Below are positions 51,413 to 61,275 of a stretch of 64,000 nt of DNA, in pieces. This stretch comes from Streptomyces sp. TRM68367. GTDB taxonomy: Bacteria > Actinomycetota > Actinomycetes > Streptomycetales > Streptomycetaceae. Position 1 is the first letter of the stretch, and each line of letters begins with the position of its first letter. The stretch is from assembly GCF_014495685.1 (NCBI RefSeq), contig NZ_JACTVI010000001.1:36054-100053 (forward strand), written 5' to 3'. The notes below the pieces were generated by a model. It saw only the letters and a list, made by a program, of their open reading frames with translations. It was not told the DNA's origin and searched no databases. The position numbers and the translations under genes were made by a program.

Positions 51413-52744
51413 ATGAAGGCCGCGTTGGTGCACCACCTCGTACGCCTGCTGATCGTGCCGGTCGCCGCCGCACTGGCGTTGCTGCTGGCCGGCGCGCCGG
51501 GGGCCCATGCCGCCACGGACCTGTCGAAGGTCGCCGGGCAACTGCGCGAGAGCCCCGTCTACGTGGACCCGGCCGCCTCCGAGCAGCTCTCGCAGGCCGA
51601 CGCCGACGCGCTCGCGGACAAGATCAAGGAAGCGGACAAGCCCGTCTTCGTGGCGGTCCTGCCGTCCGACCAACCCACCCAGGGTCTCCTCAAGAACCTG
51701 CGCACCGAGACCGGCATCACCGGCTTGTACGGCATCCGCGTCGGTGACCGGTTCAACGCGGCTGCCGACAGGGCCGTGCTGAGCAACCAGGGTGTGAACA
51801 ACCTGGTCACGGCCGTGCGCGGCGAGACGGACGCCAGGGCCCAGCTGAACGACTTCGTCGACACCGCGCTGCGCAGCGCGAGCGGCTCCGCGCCGAGCAG
51901 CTGGAGCGAGGGCGACGCCGGCGTGCCGGTCACCGGGCTGGTCACGGTCGGCGCGTTGCTGGCGGCAGGCGGCGCGGGCGCGTACACGCTGGCGCGGCGC
52001 AACCGTCGGCGCCACGAGGAGGAGCGGCGGGCCGCGCTGGAGAAGCTGCGCGTGGTCGTCGACGAGGACATCACCGCGTACGGCGAGGAGCTGGACCGCC
52101 TCGACTTCCACCCCGGCGAGCCCGGCGCCGACGACGCGATGCGCGAGGACTACGAGCACGCCCTGGACGCCTACGAGCAGGCGAAGTCGCTGATGGCGGC
52201 GGCCGATCGGCCCGAGCAGGTCAAGGGCGTCACCCAGGCCCTGGAGGACGGCCGGTTCGCGATCGCCAAGCTCGCCGCGCGCCGCGAGGGCCGCCCGCTG
52301 CCCGAACGCCGCGCGCCGTGCTTCTTCGACCCGCGGCACGGCCCGTCGGTGGCCGACACCGAGTGGACCCCGGCGGGCGGCGCCCGGCGCGAGGTGCCGG
52401 TCTGCGCGGCCGACCAGGCACGCCTGGCGGACGGCCGTGACCCGATGATCCGCGAGGTCGACACCGACGGCGGCCGCCGCCCGTACTGGGACGCGGGCCC
52501 GGCCTACGGCCCCTGGGCGGGCGGCTACTTCGGCGGCGGCATCCTGCCCGGCCTGCTCATCGGCACGATGCTCGGCAACATGATGGCCACGTCCGCCTAC
52601 GCCGCCGACTACGGCGCCGGTTACGGCGACTTCGGCGGCTACGAGGGCGGCGACGTCTCCGGCGCCGACTTCGATTCCGGCGACTTCGGCGGTGGCGACT
52701 GGGGTGGCGGCTTCGGAGGCGGCGACTTCGGCGGCGGCTTCTGA
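51413..52744 (+). CDS. TPM-like membrane protein with Gly/Asp-rich tail
   Basis: A 443-residue envelope protein. A signal peptide (LLIVPVAAALALLLAGAPGA, cleaved after AHA) is followed by an extracytoplasmic alpha/beta domain (about 35-165: DADALADKIKEADKPVFVAV, TGLYGIRVGDRF) similar to TPM/DUF families. Then come one transmembrane helix (VTGLVTVGALLAAGGAGAYT), a cytoplasmic helical part rich in Arg/Glu (about 200-320), a hydrophobic GGGILPGLLIGTMLGN segment, and a repetitive GGDFGGG tail. Function unknown. TAGCTT at 51400-51405 lies 7 nt before the ATG, predicting a leaderless mRNA. Confidence 0.8.
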   Translation: MKAALVHHLVRLLIVPVAAALALLLAGAPGAHAATDLSKVAGQLRESPVYVDPAASEQLSQADADALADKIKEADKPVFVAVLPSDQPTQGLLKNLRTETGITGLYGIRVGDRFNAAADRAVLSNQGVNNLVTAVRGETDARAQLNDFVDTALRSASGSAPSSWSEGDAGVPVTGLVTVGALLAAGGAGAYTLARRNRRRHEEERRAALEKLRVVVDEDITAYGEELDRLDFHPGEPGADDAMREDYEHALDAYEQAKSLMAAADRPEQVKGVTQALEDGRFAIAKLAARREGRPLPERRAPCFFDPRHGPSVADTEWTPAGGARREVPVCAADQARLADGRDPMIREVDTDGGRRPYWDAGPAYGPWAGGYFGGGILPGLLIGTMLGNMMATSAYAADYGAGYGDFGGYEGGDVSGADFDSGDFGGGDWGGGFGGGDFGGGF

Positions 52745-53051
52745 ACGCACACATGCCGCCGTGGCCGCGGGCACGCGCAGTCGTCCTGGTTGCGGGCATG
52801 CGTGTCCTGCGCACGCCAGGCGCACGCCACGCGCACGCCCGCTCCCGCGCCGGGGCCGGGCGGCCACGGCGAGCGCGGTGAACAGGACCGCGCTGGTCGT
52901 GCAGTGGACGGTCAGGCCCACCAGGGGCGGCACCGCAGAGCGCGCCCGGCCCTCCAGGAACGTGGCTGCCACCAGCGAGAACTTGCCGAGCAGCGGGACG
53001 AGATACGCCCACCAGGCCGCGCGGCCGCCCGCCACCGTCGCCGCACAGGGC

Positions 53052-53114
53052 CTGCGCCGAGGTGGAGCGGAAGGTCATGGCCGGGAACTCGTCCGCCTTG
53101 AAGAAGTCCGGTGG
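53052..53114 (-). pseudogene. Fragment of a YceI-family protein
   Basis: Twenty-one residues on the minus strand, PPDFFKADEFPAMTFRSTS then AQ, match the conserved 'SPDFF...FPxMTFRST' block of YceI polyisoprenoid-binding lipocalins. Nothing before or after in any frame continues the domain (YceI is about 170-190 residues). The rest of 52745-53181 holds a hydrophobic minus-strand stretch (AYLVPLLGKFSLVAATFLEG, about 52975-53010) without start, stop or ribosome site that I can defend. I regard the whole gap as decayed coding sequence. Confidence 0.5.
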
Positions 53115-53181
53115 ACAGTGCCGGGTCGGTGCCGTCAAGGTGCCGCGATTGGATCACGGGTCCGAGTGGTACTCAGTGATC

Positions 53182-54453
53182 ATGTACTCGGTCGCGGTCC
53201 TGGTCGAGTTGTTGCGCAGCGGCACGTCAGGAGGCCACGTCAAGTGCTGGGAGCGCTTCGCGGAGAGCGCCGCCCGCCTGCCGGACGCCGCCGGACTCGA
53301 TCTCACCGTCTACTTCCTCGGCGAGCGGGAGCGCGCCGAGACCCTCGCCCCGCACGTGCGGCTCGTCATGCTCCGCCCGGTGCTCAGCACCTCCGCCCTG
53401 ATGTCGGCCGACGGCGCGGAGGACCTCTGCGACCTCGCCCCGTACCATCCGGGCCTGGCCGCGCTGCTGCCCCGGCACGACGTCTGGCACCTGACCCACA
53501 GCTTCGCCTTCGCCGCCACCGCCGTACGGTTCGCCCGCCGGTCCACCCCCGCGCCCCGGCTCGTGGCCTCCGTGCACACCGACGTCCCGCTGCTGGCCTC
53601 GGTCTACGCCCGCTACCTGGCCGACCGGTGGCTGCCCGGATCCCACCCGGCGGTCGGCAGGTACCTCGCGGACCACGCCGAGACCCGGCTGCGCCGGCGG
53701 CGCGACCGCCTGCTGGACAGCTGCGACCACGTTCTGGTCCCGACCCCGGCGGGCCGCGCGGAACTCGCCCGCACGCTGGGCCCGCACCGGGTCCGGCCGC
53801 TGCGCCGCGGCATCGACCACGGCCTCTTCCGGCCCGACGCCACCGCCCGAGCCGCCCTGGTCCGCGAGTACGGCGTCCCGGCAGACCGCCCGCTGGTGCT
53901 GCTCGCCGGCCGCCTGGACGCCACCAAGGGCGTGCCGCTGCTGACCGAGAGCATGCGGCTGCTGCGCGACCGCGGCCGGGCCGCGCACCTCGTCCTGGCC
54001 GGCTCGGGTGCCGAGGAGAACGCCGTACGGCAGGCCCTCGGCCCGGACGCCACCCTGCTCGGTCCGCTCCCGCAGGAACGGCTCGCCCGCGTGTACGCCG
54101 GCTGCGACGTCTTCGCCTTCCCGTCCCGCACGGAGACCTGCGGCAACGTCGTCGCCGAGGCCATGGCCTCGGGCCTCGCCGTGGTACTGCCCGAGGGCGC
54201 GCTCACCACCGGGTGGCTGGCCGCGCCCGGCGTGGACGGCATCGTCGTACGCCGCGACGACCCCCGCGACTGGGCGGACGCCCTGTGCGCACTGGCCGAC
54301 CGACCGTGGCTGCGGCAGACCCTGAGCCGCCGCGCACTGTCCACGGCCCGGGACACCCACCCCACCTGGGACCGCGTCCTGACCGAGGACCTGCTCCCGA
54401 TCTGGTCGCTCCCGTCCCCGTCCCGCCGCCGCGACCCCGCACGAGCGGCGTGA
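53182..54453 (+). CDS. GT4-family glycosyltransferase
   Basis: A 423-residue retaining glycosyltransferase of GT-B fold. The N-terminal acceptor half starts YSVAVLVELLRSGTSGGHVK. The C-terminal donor half has LVLLAGRLDATKGVPLLTES, and the E-x7-E motif in FPSRTETCGNVVAEAMASG. It resembles GDP-mannose-dependent alpha-mannosyltransferases, but donor and acceptor are not certain. ATG 53182 is used because the frame upstream is antisense to the YceI fragment. It is not coupled to neighbours, so its pathway is open. Confidence 0.88.
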   Translation: MYSVAVLVELLRSGTSGGHVKCWERFAESAARLPDAAGLDLTVYFLGERERAETLAPHVRLVMLRPVLSTSALMSADGAEDLCDLAPYHPGLAALLPRHDVWHLTHSFAFAATAVRFARRSTPAPRLVASVHTDVPLLASVYARYLADRWLPGSHPAVGRYLADHAETRLRRRRDRLLDSCDHVLVPTPAGRAELARTLGPHRVRPLRRGIDHGLFRPDATARAALVREYGVPADRPLVLLAGRLDATKGVPLLTESMRLLRDRGRAAHLVLAGSGAEENAVRQALGPDATLLGPLPQERLARVYAGCDVFAFPSRTETCGNVVAEAMASGLAVVLPEGALTTGWLAAPGVDGIVVRRDDPRDWADALCALADRPWLRQTLSRRALSTARDTHPTWDRVLTEDLLPIWSLPSPSRRRDPARAA

Positions 54454-54658
54454 CACGGGGCTGCGGGTGCGGCGCCGGGGAGGCCTGCCGGGTGGACAGA
54501 TTGCCCCGGCATGCCGCGCGTCCGTGTCTGCCCGTTGCCCGTGACCGGTCCGCCGCTCACCCGGTCCCGTCATCGGGTCGCTGTGGCATGGGGCGGGCTT
54601 GGGAGCGCGGGGGTGGAGGTGGTCGGATCGGCCCCGGCCCGCCCCACCCGTCACCGCC

Positions 54659-55591
54659 TCACCGCCCTTCATCCGTCCGCCCTTTGGCCTCTCCTTCACC
54701 GCGCTCAGCTCCCGCCTGCCCCACCCCGGCCCCGCGTCCGTGCAACGCCGCGATCACCGGCGACGAGTCCAGGCTCACGATGCCCGCCCCCACCAGCGCC
54801 AGCCCGAGGGCGGTCACCGTGCTGACCGGCCAGCCCGCGTGTACCGTCTCGCCGAAGACCGCCATGCCCACCGTCACGGCGACCACCGGCTCCGTCGCGT
54901 CGAGTACCGTCATGCTCGCGGCCAGCGGGCCCTGCTGGAAGGCGCTCTGGATCAGCAGCAGTCCGCCCACGCTCGCCACCACCAACGCGTACGTCTGCCA
55001 CGCGGCCAGCGCCGCGTCGAGCCCGTGCCTGAGCCGGTCCACCGTCGCGGCCAGCAGCACGGACTGCGTGCCCATCACCGCCCCGGCCGCCAGCGCCGTC
55101 GCCGACGCTCGCCACGGACCCGGCAGAGCCCGCGCCGCCGCCAGCGCACCGCACACCAGCGCGGCCACCGCGCCCACGAGCAGCAGCCAGGACAGCGCCC
55201 CCGCCGCCCCCGGCCGGCCCCCGTGCGGGCGGGCCGACGCCAGCGCCAGCGCGAGACCCGCGGCCACCGCGAGCGTGCCGAACCACTCCCGGCGGCCCAG
55301 CCGCATCCGGTGCAGCCGCGCCGACAGCGGCACGGCGAAGATCAGTTCGGCGACGATCAGCGGCTGCACCAGGCTCAGCGGCCCGAAGGCCAGCGCCAGC
55401 GACTGGAATCCGTACGCGAGCACCGCCAGCCCGATGCCGCACAGCCACAGCCGGTCCCGGACCAGATGGGTCAGCAGGCGCAGCGACAGCGCCTCCGCGT
55501 CCGGGCGCGCGGCCGCCGCCCACTGCTGCAGCACACCGGCCACGGCGAAGCACACGCCGGCCGCGAGCGAGGCCAGGACGGCGACCGGCAT
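54659..55591 (-). CDS. EamA/DMT-family transporter
   Basis: A 310-residue membrane protein with ten hydrophobic helices in two repeats (LASLAAGVCFAVAGVLQQWA; GPLSLVQPLIVAELIFAVPL; DATEPVVAVTVGMAVFGETV). This is the DMT fold of metabolite exporters/importers. The C-terminus is charged and cytoplasmic. Its ATG lies 3 nt beyond the stop of the radical SAM gene, so the two form an operon in which the transporter is second. Substrate unknown; no terminator was seen in the 205-bp gap behind it. Confidence 0.88.
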   Translation of the reverse strand: MPVAVLASLAAGVCFAVAGVLQQWAAAARPDAEALSLRLLTHLVRDRLWLCGIGLAVLAYGFQSLALAFGPLSLVQPLIVAELIFAVPLSARLHRMRLGRREWFGTLAVAAGLALALASARPHGGRPGAAGALSWLLLVGAVAALVCGALAAARALPGPWRASATALAAGAVMGTQSVLLAATVDRLRHGLDAALAAWQTYALVVASVGGLLLIQSAFQQGPLAASMTVLDATEPVVAVTVGMAVFGETVHAGWPVSTVTALGLALVGAGIVSLDSSPVIAALHGRGAGVGQAGAERGEGEAKGRTDEGR

Positions 55592-55594
55592 GCG

Positions 55595-57094
55595 TCAGTC
55601 GGCCGTCCGGCGGCCCGGCGCACCCTGCGTGGCACCCCGTGTGTGGACGTACAGCTGCCGGCGGTCGCCGACATCGAGGTGCTGCGGCAGGGGGAGTTCG
55701 TAGCGCACGGGCCGGGCGTGGTCGGCGAGCTGCCGGCGCGGGTTGTAGACCTGGTTGAACTTCCACAGCATGCGGGCGAAGTTCGTCTGCCCGTGCAGCA
55801 GGTTGCGGGCCAGGACCCGGGCCGCGCCGAACGCGGTGCGCACGCCCAGGTGCTTGCGGTTGATCACGGCCTGGGTGCGCACCAGCTCCTCGTAGAAGCG
55901 CTCCAGCGGCAGGGTCGTGGGGACCACCGCGTGCTGGATGTCGAAGAGGCGGTAGTCGCGGGTGGTGAGCCGGCGGGACTCCGTGTGCCAGATCTCCGTC
56001 CCCGGGTACGGCGTCATCACCGTGAAGTGCACGATCTCCGGCACGGCCAGCGCGAACTCCCGCACCACCCGGAAGCGTTCCTCGTCCCAGGCGGGATCGA
56101 CGATGAGATTGATGGCGACCTTGATGCCCAGCTTGCGGGCCGTCTCCAGCGCGCGGAGGTTCTCGTCGGGGCTGACCCGCTTGCGGTACAGCTCGAGGCC
56201 CTCCGCGTCGATGGCCTCCATGCCGAGGAACATGTAGCGCAGGCCCAGCCGTGCCCAGCGCTCGAACACCTCCGGGTGACGCAGCAGCACATCGCTGCGG
56301 GTCTCCAGGTAGTAGTGCTTGCGGATGCGGCGCCGCTCGACCTCCGCGGCGATCGCGTCCCCGTGCTCGGGCCGGATGAAGGCCACGTCGTCGACGATGA
56401 ACACGTTCGGCTCGCGGATGCGCGCCAGGTCCTCGGCCGCCGCCTCCGGGGACGCCTTGCGGTAGCTGCGGCCGTAGAACGTCCACGCGGAGCAGAACGA
56501 GCAGTCCCACGGGCAGCCGCGGGTGAACTCGATGGACGCGCACGGGTCGAGCTCGCCGATGAAGTAGCGACGCCGGTTCCGCATCAGGTCGCGGGCCGGC
56601 AGCGGGGTGTCGATGCCGTGCAGCATCAGCGGCGCGGGTCCGCGCCCGGCGGCCGTGACGATCCCCGGCACGTCCTGGACGCCGCCGCCCTGCACCGCCG
56701 CCAGCAGCGGCCCGACCGCCGGTTCGCCCTCGCCGCGGACCACCGCGTCCACCGCGCCCTCCGCCTGCTCAAGCACGTCCTCGGCGACGAAGGACACGCT
56801 GTGCCCGCCGAGGAACACGAAGCAGCCCGGCACGGCCCGCTTCACCTCCGCGGCCAGGTCGATCGCCTCCGGGATGTTCGCCAGGTAGTTCAGCGAGATG
56901 CCGAGGGCCTCCGGCCGGAAGGACCGCACCTCGCGGCGCAGCCGGTCCCGGGCGGTCACCTGGAGGTCGACGACGCGCACCTCGTGCCCGGCGGCGCGGG
57001 CGGCGCCCGCCACGCGTTCCAGGCCCAGTGGTTCGAGCCGCAGGAAGATCTCGGAGTACATCAGGGCGCTGGGGTGGACGAGCAGTACGCGCAT
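55595..57094 (-). CDS. Cobalamin-binding radical SAM protein, HpnR-like (hopanoid C-3 methylase)
   Basis: A 499-residue class B radical SAM enzyme. The N-terminal B12-binding domain ([20 protein letters not shown], about 3-22; [16 protein letters not shown]) is followed by the iron-sulfur motif CPWDCSFC (Cys194, 198, 201). A radical SAM barrel follows ([20 protein letters not shown]), then a C-terminal DUF4070-like part. Overall it looks like HpnR, which methylates hopanoids at C-3; this call is by family resemblance and would place the substrate in the membrane. ATG 57094 has GAGGTGACC upstream. No other hopanoid gene (shc, hpnCDE) is in this window. Confidence 0.75.
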   Translation of the reverse strand: MRVLLVHPSALMYSEIFLRLEPLGLERVAGAARAAGHEVRVVDLQVTARDRLRREVRSFRPEALGISLNYLANIPEAIDLAAEVKRAVPGCFVFLGGHSVSFVAEDVLEQAEGAVDAVVRGEGEPAVGPLLAAVQGGGVQDVPGIVTAAGRGPAPLMLHGIDTPLPARDLMRNRRRYFIGELDPCASIEFTRGCPWDCSFCSAWTFYGRSYRKASPEAAAEDLARIREPNVFIVDDVAFIRPEHGDAIAAEVERRRIRKHYYLETRSDVLLRHPEVFERWARLGLRYMFLGMEAIDAEGLELYRKRVSPDENLRALETARKLGIKVAINLIVDPAWDEERFRVVREFALAVPEIVHFTVMTPYPGTEIWHTESRRLTTRDYRLFDIQHAVVPTTLPLERFYEELVRTQAVINRKHLGVRTAFGAARVLARNLLHGQTNFARMLWKFNQVYNPRRQLADHARPVRYELPLPQHLDVGDRRQLYVHTRGATQGAPGRRTAD

Positions 57095-57575
57095 GGTCAC
57101 CTCGCCACGGGAGCCGGAAAGCCGGACCGGTCGGAACGCAGTCTCCTTCGTATCCCGGCAGGCCTCGCCCCGCACCGCCCGTACCGCCGCCTGGCGGCAC
57201 CGCGCGGCCCGCAGGGGTGGTCCTGCCGCGTCGGGTACGGAACCGAAAGGTCGGCTACCCCCCGTCCCGGCGCCGGAACGGCACGCGTCGGTTCGGGTGA
57301 GCCGCACCCCGGACGGACGGGTCCACCACTGGCGCACCGGACGGGGTTGGCGGTGTCCTGGAAGACGGGAATCCGCCCGGACGCAGTACGCCCACGCGCA
57401 CCACCACAGCTCGCGGCGACCACGACGACCGCCGTACGCCGCCTCACGGGACAACCGCCTCACGACACCTTCGGGACAGCCGCGCGACGACAGCCGGCAG
57501 ACCGGCCCCAGACCGGCCCCAGGACGACAGCCCGCACCACGACGACCGGACCGACAGCTCAGGGAGACCGAACTC
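57095..57575. other. 481-bp divergent region between hpnR-like and SDR genes
   Basis: No open frame with plausible codon use and start was found. A GGAAC...CGTC pair around 57239-57270 resembles an ECF sigma promoter but with spacing about 19 nt, too long. I see nothing else. Confidence 0.4.
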
Positions 57576-58436
57576 GTGACACACACCGGCTCCGGCTCCA
57601 CCTACGAACCCCGGGCGGGCACCACGCCCCGGCCCGCGGCAGCGCCCACCCCGTCCGCGGTGGCGCGGAGGGACCGGCAGCCGCCCCGCGCGGACCGGCG
57701 CGTCGCCCTCGTCACCGGGGCCTCCTCGGGCATCGGCGCCGCCACGGCACGCCGCTTCGCCACCGGCGGCTGGCGCCTGCTGCTCAGCGGGCGGGACCGG
57801 CGGCGCCTGGAGGAGACGGCCGCCGGTACGTCCGCCGTGGTGCTGCCCGCCGACCTCGCCGTCCCCGACGGCCCGCGCCGGCTCGCCGAGGCCGCGCTGC
57901 GCGCGACCGACCGGATCGACGTCCTGGTCGCCGGGGCGGGCATCGGCTGGGCCGGACCGTTCGTCACCATGCCGCACGCCGACATCGACCGGGTGCTGAC
58001 CGTGGACCTCAACGCCACGCTCCACCTCGTACGGGCGGTGGTCCCCGCCATGGTGGCGGCCGGCCGCGGGCGCGTGGTGCTCGTCGGCTCGGTCGCGGGC
58101 AGCGTGGGTGTACGGGAGGAGGCGGTGTACTCCGCCGCGAAGGCCGGGGTGGCCGCGTTCGCCGAGGCCCTGCGGCAGGAACTGCGCGGCACCGGGGTGG
58201 GCGTGACGCTCGTCGTACCCGGCCCCGTGGACACCCCGTTCTTCGCCCGCCGCGGCCGGCCCTACCAGCGCTCCCGCCCGCGCCCCACGTCCCCCGGCTT
58301 GGTCGCCGGCGCGGTCTGGGAGGCCGTAGAACACGGCCGCGACGACGCGTACGTACCAGGCTGGCTCACCCTCCCGGGCCGCGTCCGCGGCCTGGCCCCC
58401 ACGGTGTACCGGCGGCTGCTGAACCGGTTCGGCTGA
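57576..58436 (+). CDS. Short-chain dehydrogenase/reductase
   Basis: A 286-residue NAD(P)-dependent oxidoreductase. After an N-terminal Pro/Ala/Thr-rich tail of about 45 residues comes the cofactor motif [20 protein letters not shown], then [12 protein letters not shown], and the catalytic Ser ([11 protein letters not shown]) and YSAAKAG (Tyr/Lys). The C-terminal end [17 protein letters not shown] resembles SDRs acting on lipid-like substrates. GTG 57576 has AGGGAG 10 nt upstream. It is divergent from the radical SAM gene; a joint role in lipid modification is only a guess. Confidence 0.88.
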   Translation: MTHTGSGSTYEPRAGTTPRPAAAPTPSAVARRDRQPPRADRRVALVTGASSGIGAATARRFATGGWRLLLSGRDRRRLEETAAGTSAVVLPADLAVPDGPRRLAEAALRATDRIDVLVAGAGIGWAGPFVTMPHADIDRVLTVDLNATLHLVRAVVPAMVAAGRGRVVLVGSVAGSVGVREEAVYSAAKAGVAAFAEALRQELRGTGVGVTLVVPGPVDTPFFARRGRPYQRSRPRPTSPGLVAGAVWEAVEHGRDDAYVPGWLTLPGRVRGLAPTVYRRLLNRFG

Positions 58437-58510
58437 CGGACGCTTCGGGCGACGCGGCGTCCTGAGTTCGGCATGGCGCTACTGACTCGGGGGTCCTGTC
58501 GTGCGGCGGC

Positions 58511-58575
58511 TGCGGGTTTTGTGTGGCTGGTCGCGCCCACGCCGCGGAGCCGCATATCGGATACAGCCTTAGGCT
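58511..58575 (+). repeat. Probable copy of a dispersed streptomycete repeat
   Basis: GTGTGGCTGGTCGCGCCCAC, then a GCGGAGCCGC segment and GGATACAGCC, in non-coding sequence after the SDR gene. I recall very similar GGCTGGTCGCGC...CGGAGCCGC strings recurring at gene ends in many streptomycetes. That recollection could not be checked here, and no second copy lies in the window. Confidence 0.3.
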
Positions 58576-58700
58576 GGCCGGCCCCAGGGCGTTCACATCG
58601 GCAAGGTCGCTTCTCCCGCCTGGCGCGGGCGGCTTTCGGCCGACCTGGTGGAACTCCGGGGCGACACGGTTCCCACCCGCCCCCCGCGGTGATAGAGCGC

Positions 58701-61121
58701 ATGCCCATGACCTCCAAGCGCCGCGCCCTCGCCCTCCGCACCCCCACCCGCCGCGCCCTCCTGCTCGCCACGGCGGCCCTCGCGGCGGCCACCGGCGCAA
58801 CGCCCGGACCCCGCACCACCGCCCCCGGGACCACCGCACCCCGCCCCACCGCCGACCCCTACGACACCCTCCGCCACCGCTGGCTCACCCTCTGCCTCGG
58901 CACCGGCTACGATCCGGCGGCCGAGCCCTACGCCTCCCGCCTTGCGGAGACCGGCGCCCTCGCCCGGGGCCTGCGTGCCACCATGGCCCCGACACCCACC
59001 TCCCTCTGGCCGGGCCACCCCTTCGCCGCGTCCTCCGGCACCACCCTCAGCCACGGCCGCCTGTGGACCATGACCCAGGCGTACGTCCAGCAGGGCACCG
59101 GCTCCACCGGCGACCCCGCCCTCCTCGCGGACATCCTGCGCGGCCTCGACCACGTCTCCGACACGGTCTACAACCCGTCCACCACCCCGTACGGCAACTG
59201 GTGGGACTGGCAGATCGGCAGCCCCCGTCACCTGATGGACATCACGGCCGCCCTGCACGACCACCTCGGCGCCGCCCGCGTCACCGCCGCCTGCGCCGCC
59301 GTGGACCACTTCATCCCCGACGCCGCGCTCGGCGACTACTCCGGCACGTCGACCGGCGCCAACCGCGTCGACCTGTGCCGCAGCGTCGCCCTGCGCGGCG
59401 CCCTCGGCCGCAACCCGGCCAAGCTCGCCCTCGCCCGCGACGCGCTCTCCCCGGTCTTCCCGTACGTCGACAAGGGCGACGGCCTGTACGCCGACGGCTC
59501 GTACGTGCAGCACACCTGGGTCGCCTACTCCGGGACGTACGGGCAGGTCCTGCTCGACGGCCTCGGCCGCCTCTTCGCACTGCTCGCCGGATCCGACTGG
59601 GAGGTCACCGACCCCGGCCGGCAGATCATCCTGGACAGCGTCGAGCACGCCTTCGCACCCCTCATCCACGACGGGCTGATGATGGACGCCGTCAACGGCC
59701 GTGCGATCAGCCGGGGTTGCCTCAAGTCCGACGACCGGCAGGTCATGCGCAGCGACCACTACCACGGCCAGGCGGTCATCGCCGCCATCGCCCTCCTCGC
59801 GGACAGCGCGAGCCCGGCGGAGCGCGAGCGCTGGTACGCCCGCGTCAAGGGCTGGATCGAGCGAGACTCCGCAGACACTGCCACCCCGATCCTGACGGCA
59901 CCTCAGTTCGGCGTGGCCGACCTGTCCCGGCTGCACGCCGTCGCCGCCGCCCCGGTCGCGCCCGCGCCCGAACCCACCGGCCACCGCCTGTTCGCCGCCA
60001 TGGACCGTGCCGTGCACCGCCGCCCCGGCTTCACCGTGAGCCTCGCCATGGCCAGCGACCGCATCGCCCACTACGAGTGCGGCAACGGTGAGAACCCGCG
60101 CGGCTGGCACACCGGCGCCGGGCTGACGTACTGGTGGCCCGAGGCCCGCAGTGACCGGTCCGATCAGTCTGATCAGTCTGATCGGTCCGATCAGTACACA
60201 GACTGGTACTGGCCCACCGTCGACTGGTACCGCCTGCCCGGCACCACCGTGTCGACGAAGAGACTCCCCGACCGGGCGGGCGGCGAATGGGGCGAGCCCA
60301 GGCCCGACGTACGCTGGGTCGGCGGCGTCACCAACGGCGAGTACGCGGTGCTCGGACAGCACCTGAAGGGGCTGGGCTCGACCCTGGACGCCCGCAAGGC
60401 GTGGTTCTGCACGGCGGACGCGGTGATCTGCCTCGGTGCCGGCATCACCTGCACCGACGGCGTCCCCGTCGAGACGATCGTGGACAACCGCAACCTCGGC
60501 GAGTCCGGCACCCACGCCTTCGTCCGCGGCCCCGGCTGGGCCCACCTGGCGGACCACGGCGGCTGGATCGTCCTCGACGGCGACCTGAAGACCCTGCGCG
60601 AGGACCGCACCGGAGCCTGGTCCGACATCAACACCTCCGGCACGGACGAGCGCCGCACCCGCCGCTGGCAGACCCTCTGGCTGGACCACGGCACCGACCC
60701 CGCCGACGCCACGTACGCCTACGTCCTCATGCCCGGCGCCTCCCGCACCTCGGTCGCCCGCCGCGCCGCCGACCGCCACTGGCTGTCCGTCCTCGCCAAC
60801 GACCGCACACGCCAAGCCGTCGACATCCCCTCCCTCGGCCTGACCGCCGCCGCCTTCTGGCAGGCCGGCGCGGCGGGCCCGCTGTCCGCCTCCGGCGGCG
60901 CCGCCCTCCTGCTCCGCCGCCGGCGCCGCACCGCTAGCCTCTGCGTGAGCGAGCCGCCGCGCACCGGCCAGCCGCTGGAGATCACCTGGGACCACACGGT
61001 GCGCCGGGTCGTCCGCGCCGACGACAGCGTCGAGGTCCTCGCCACCACCCCCCGACTGCACCTGCGTGTCACTCCGGGGAGGGCATGTGCCGACCATGAA
61101 TGTGAGGTGACTCTCAGCTGA
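58701..61121 (+). CDS. Secreted polysaccharide lyase, family 8 (hyaluronate/chondroitin/xanthan lyase type)
   Basis: An 806-residue extracellular enzyme that cleaves uronic-acid polysaccharides by beta-elimination. The N-terminus carries an export signal (RTPTRRALLLATAALAAATG; the TRR pair hints at Tat). The alpha/alpha-toroid domain shows the PL8 catalytic Asn in NWWDWQIGSPRH and the His and Tyr in DGSYVQH and YSGTYG; beta-sandwich domains follow. Near residue 485-500 is a Ser-Asp-Arg/Gln repeat (SDRSDQSDQSDRSDQ). ATG 58701 is chosen over the open frame upstream, which has no signal and passes through non-coding sequence. A stand-alone gene, probably acquired. Confidence 0.88.
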   Translation: MPMTSKRRALALRTPTRRALLLATAALAAATGATPGPRTTAPGTTAPRPTADPYDTLRHRWLTLCLGTGYDPAAEPYASRLAETGALARGLRATMAPTPTSLWPGHPFAASSGTTLSHGRLWTMTQAYVQQGTGSTGDPALLADILRGLDHVSDTVYNPSTTPYGNWWDWQIGSPRHLMDITAALHDHLGAARVTAACAAVDHFIPDAALGDYSGTSTGANRVDLCRSVALRGALGRNPAKLALARDALSPVFPYVDKGDGLYADGSYVQHTWVAYSGTYGQVLLDGLGRLFALLAGSDWEVTDPGRQIILDSVEHAFAPLIHDGLMMDAVNGRAISRGCLKSDDRQVMRSDHYHGQAVIAAIALLADSASPAERERWYARVKGWIERDSADTATPILTAPQFGVADLSRLHAVAAAPVAPAPEPTGHRLFAAMDRAVHRRPGFTVSLAMASDRIAHYECGNGENPRGWHTGAGLTYWWPEARSDRSDQSDQSDRSDQYTDWYWPTVDWYRLPGTTVSTKRLPDRAGGEWGEPRPDVRWVGGVTNGEYAVLGQHLKGLGSTLDARKAWFCTADAVICLGAGITCTDGVPVETIVDNRNLGESGTHAFVRGPGWAHLADHGGWIVLDGDLKTLREDRTGAWSDINTSGTDERRTRRWQTLWLDHGTDPADATYAYVLMPGASRTSVARRAADRHWLSVLANDRTRQAVDIPSLGLTAAAFWQAGAAGPLSASGGAALLLRRRRRTASLCVSEPPRTGQPLEITWDHTVRRVVRADDSVEVLATTPRLHLRVTPGRACADHECEVTLS

Positions 61122-61275
61122 CAGCTTTGTGCGACCCCTACAAGCCGCACGCCCTCTGAGCAGTCGGAAAGGCTGCATGCCGTCGGGGTTCTGTTCAGGG
61201 GTACCAGGAAAACGGGCCGGAGACTGTACGGAGTCAACGGCTCGCTTTCCTTGGCTTGCTTCGTAAGGTCGCTAC

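Noticed and set aside
53062..53181. N-terminal extension of the glycosyltransferase (MERKVMAGNSS...)
   Set aside because: It is the antisense of the YceI fragment; the GT-B fold starts at ATG 53182.
57239..57270. ECF-sigma promoter (GGAAC...CGTC) before the SDR gene
   Set aside because: Spacing about 19 nt is too long and it lies more than 300 nt from the start codon.
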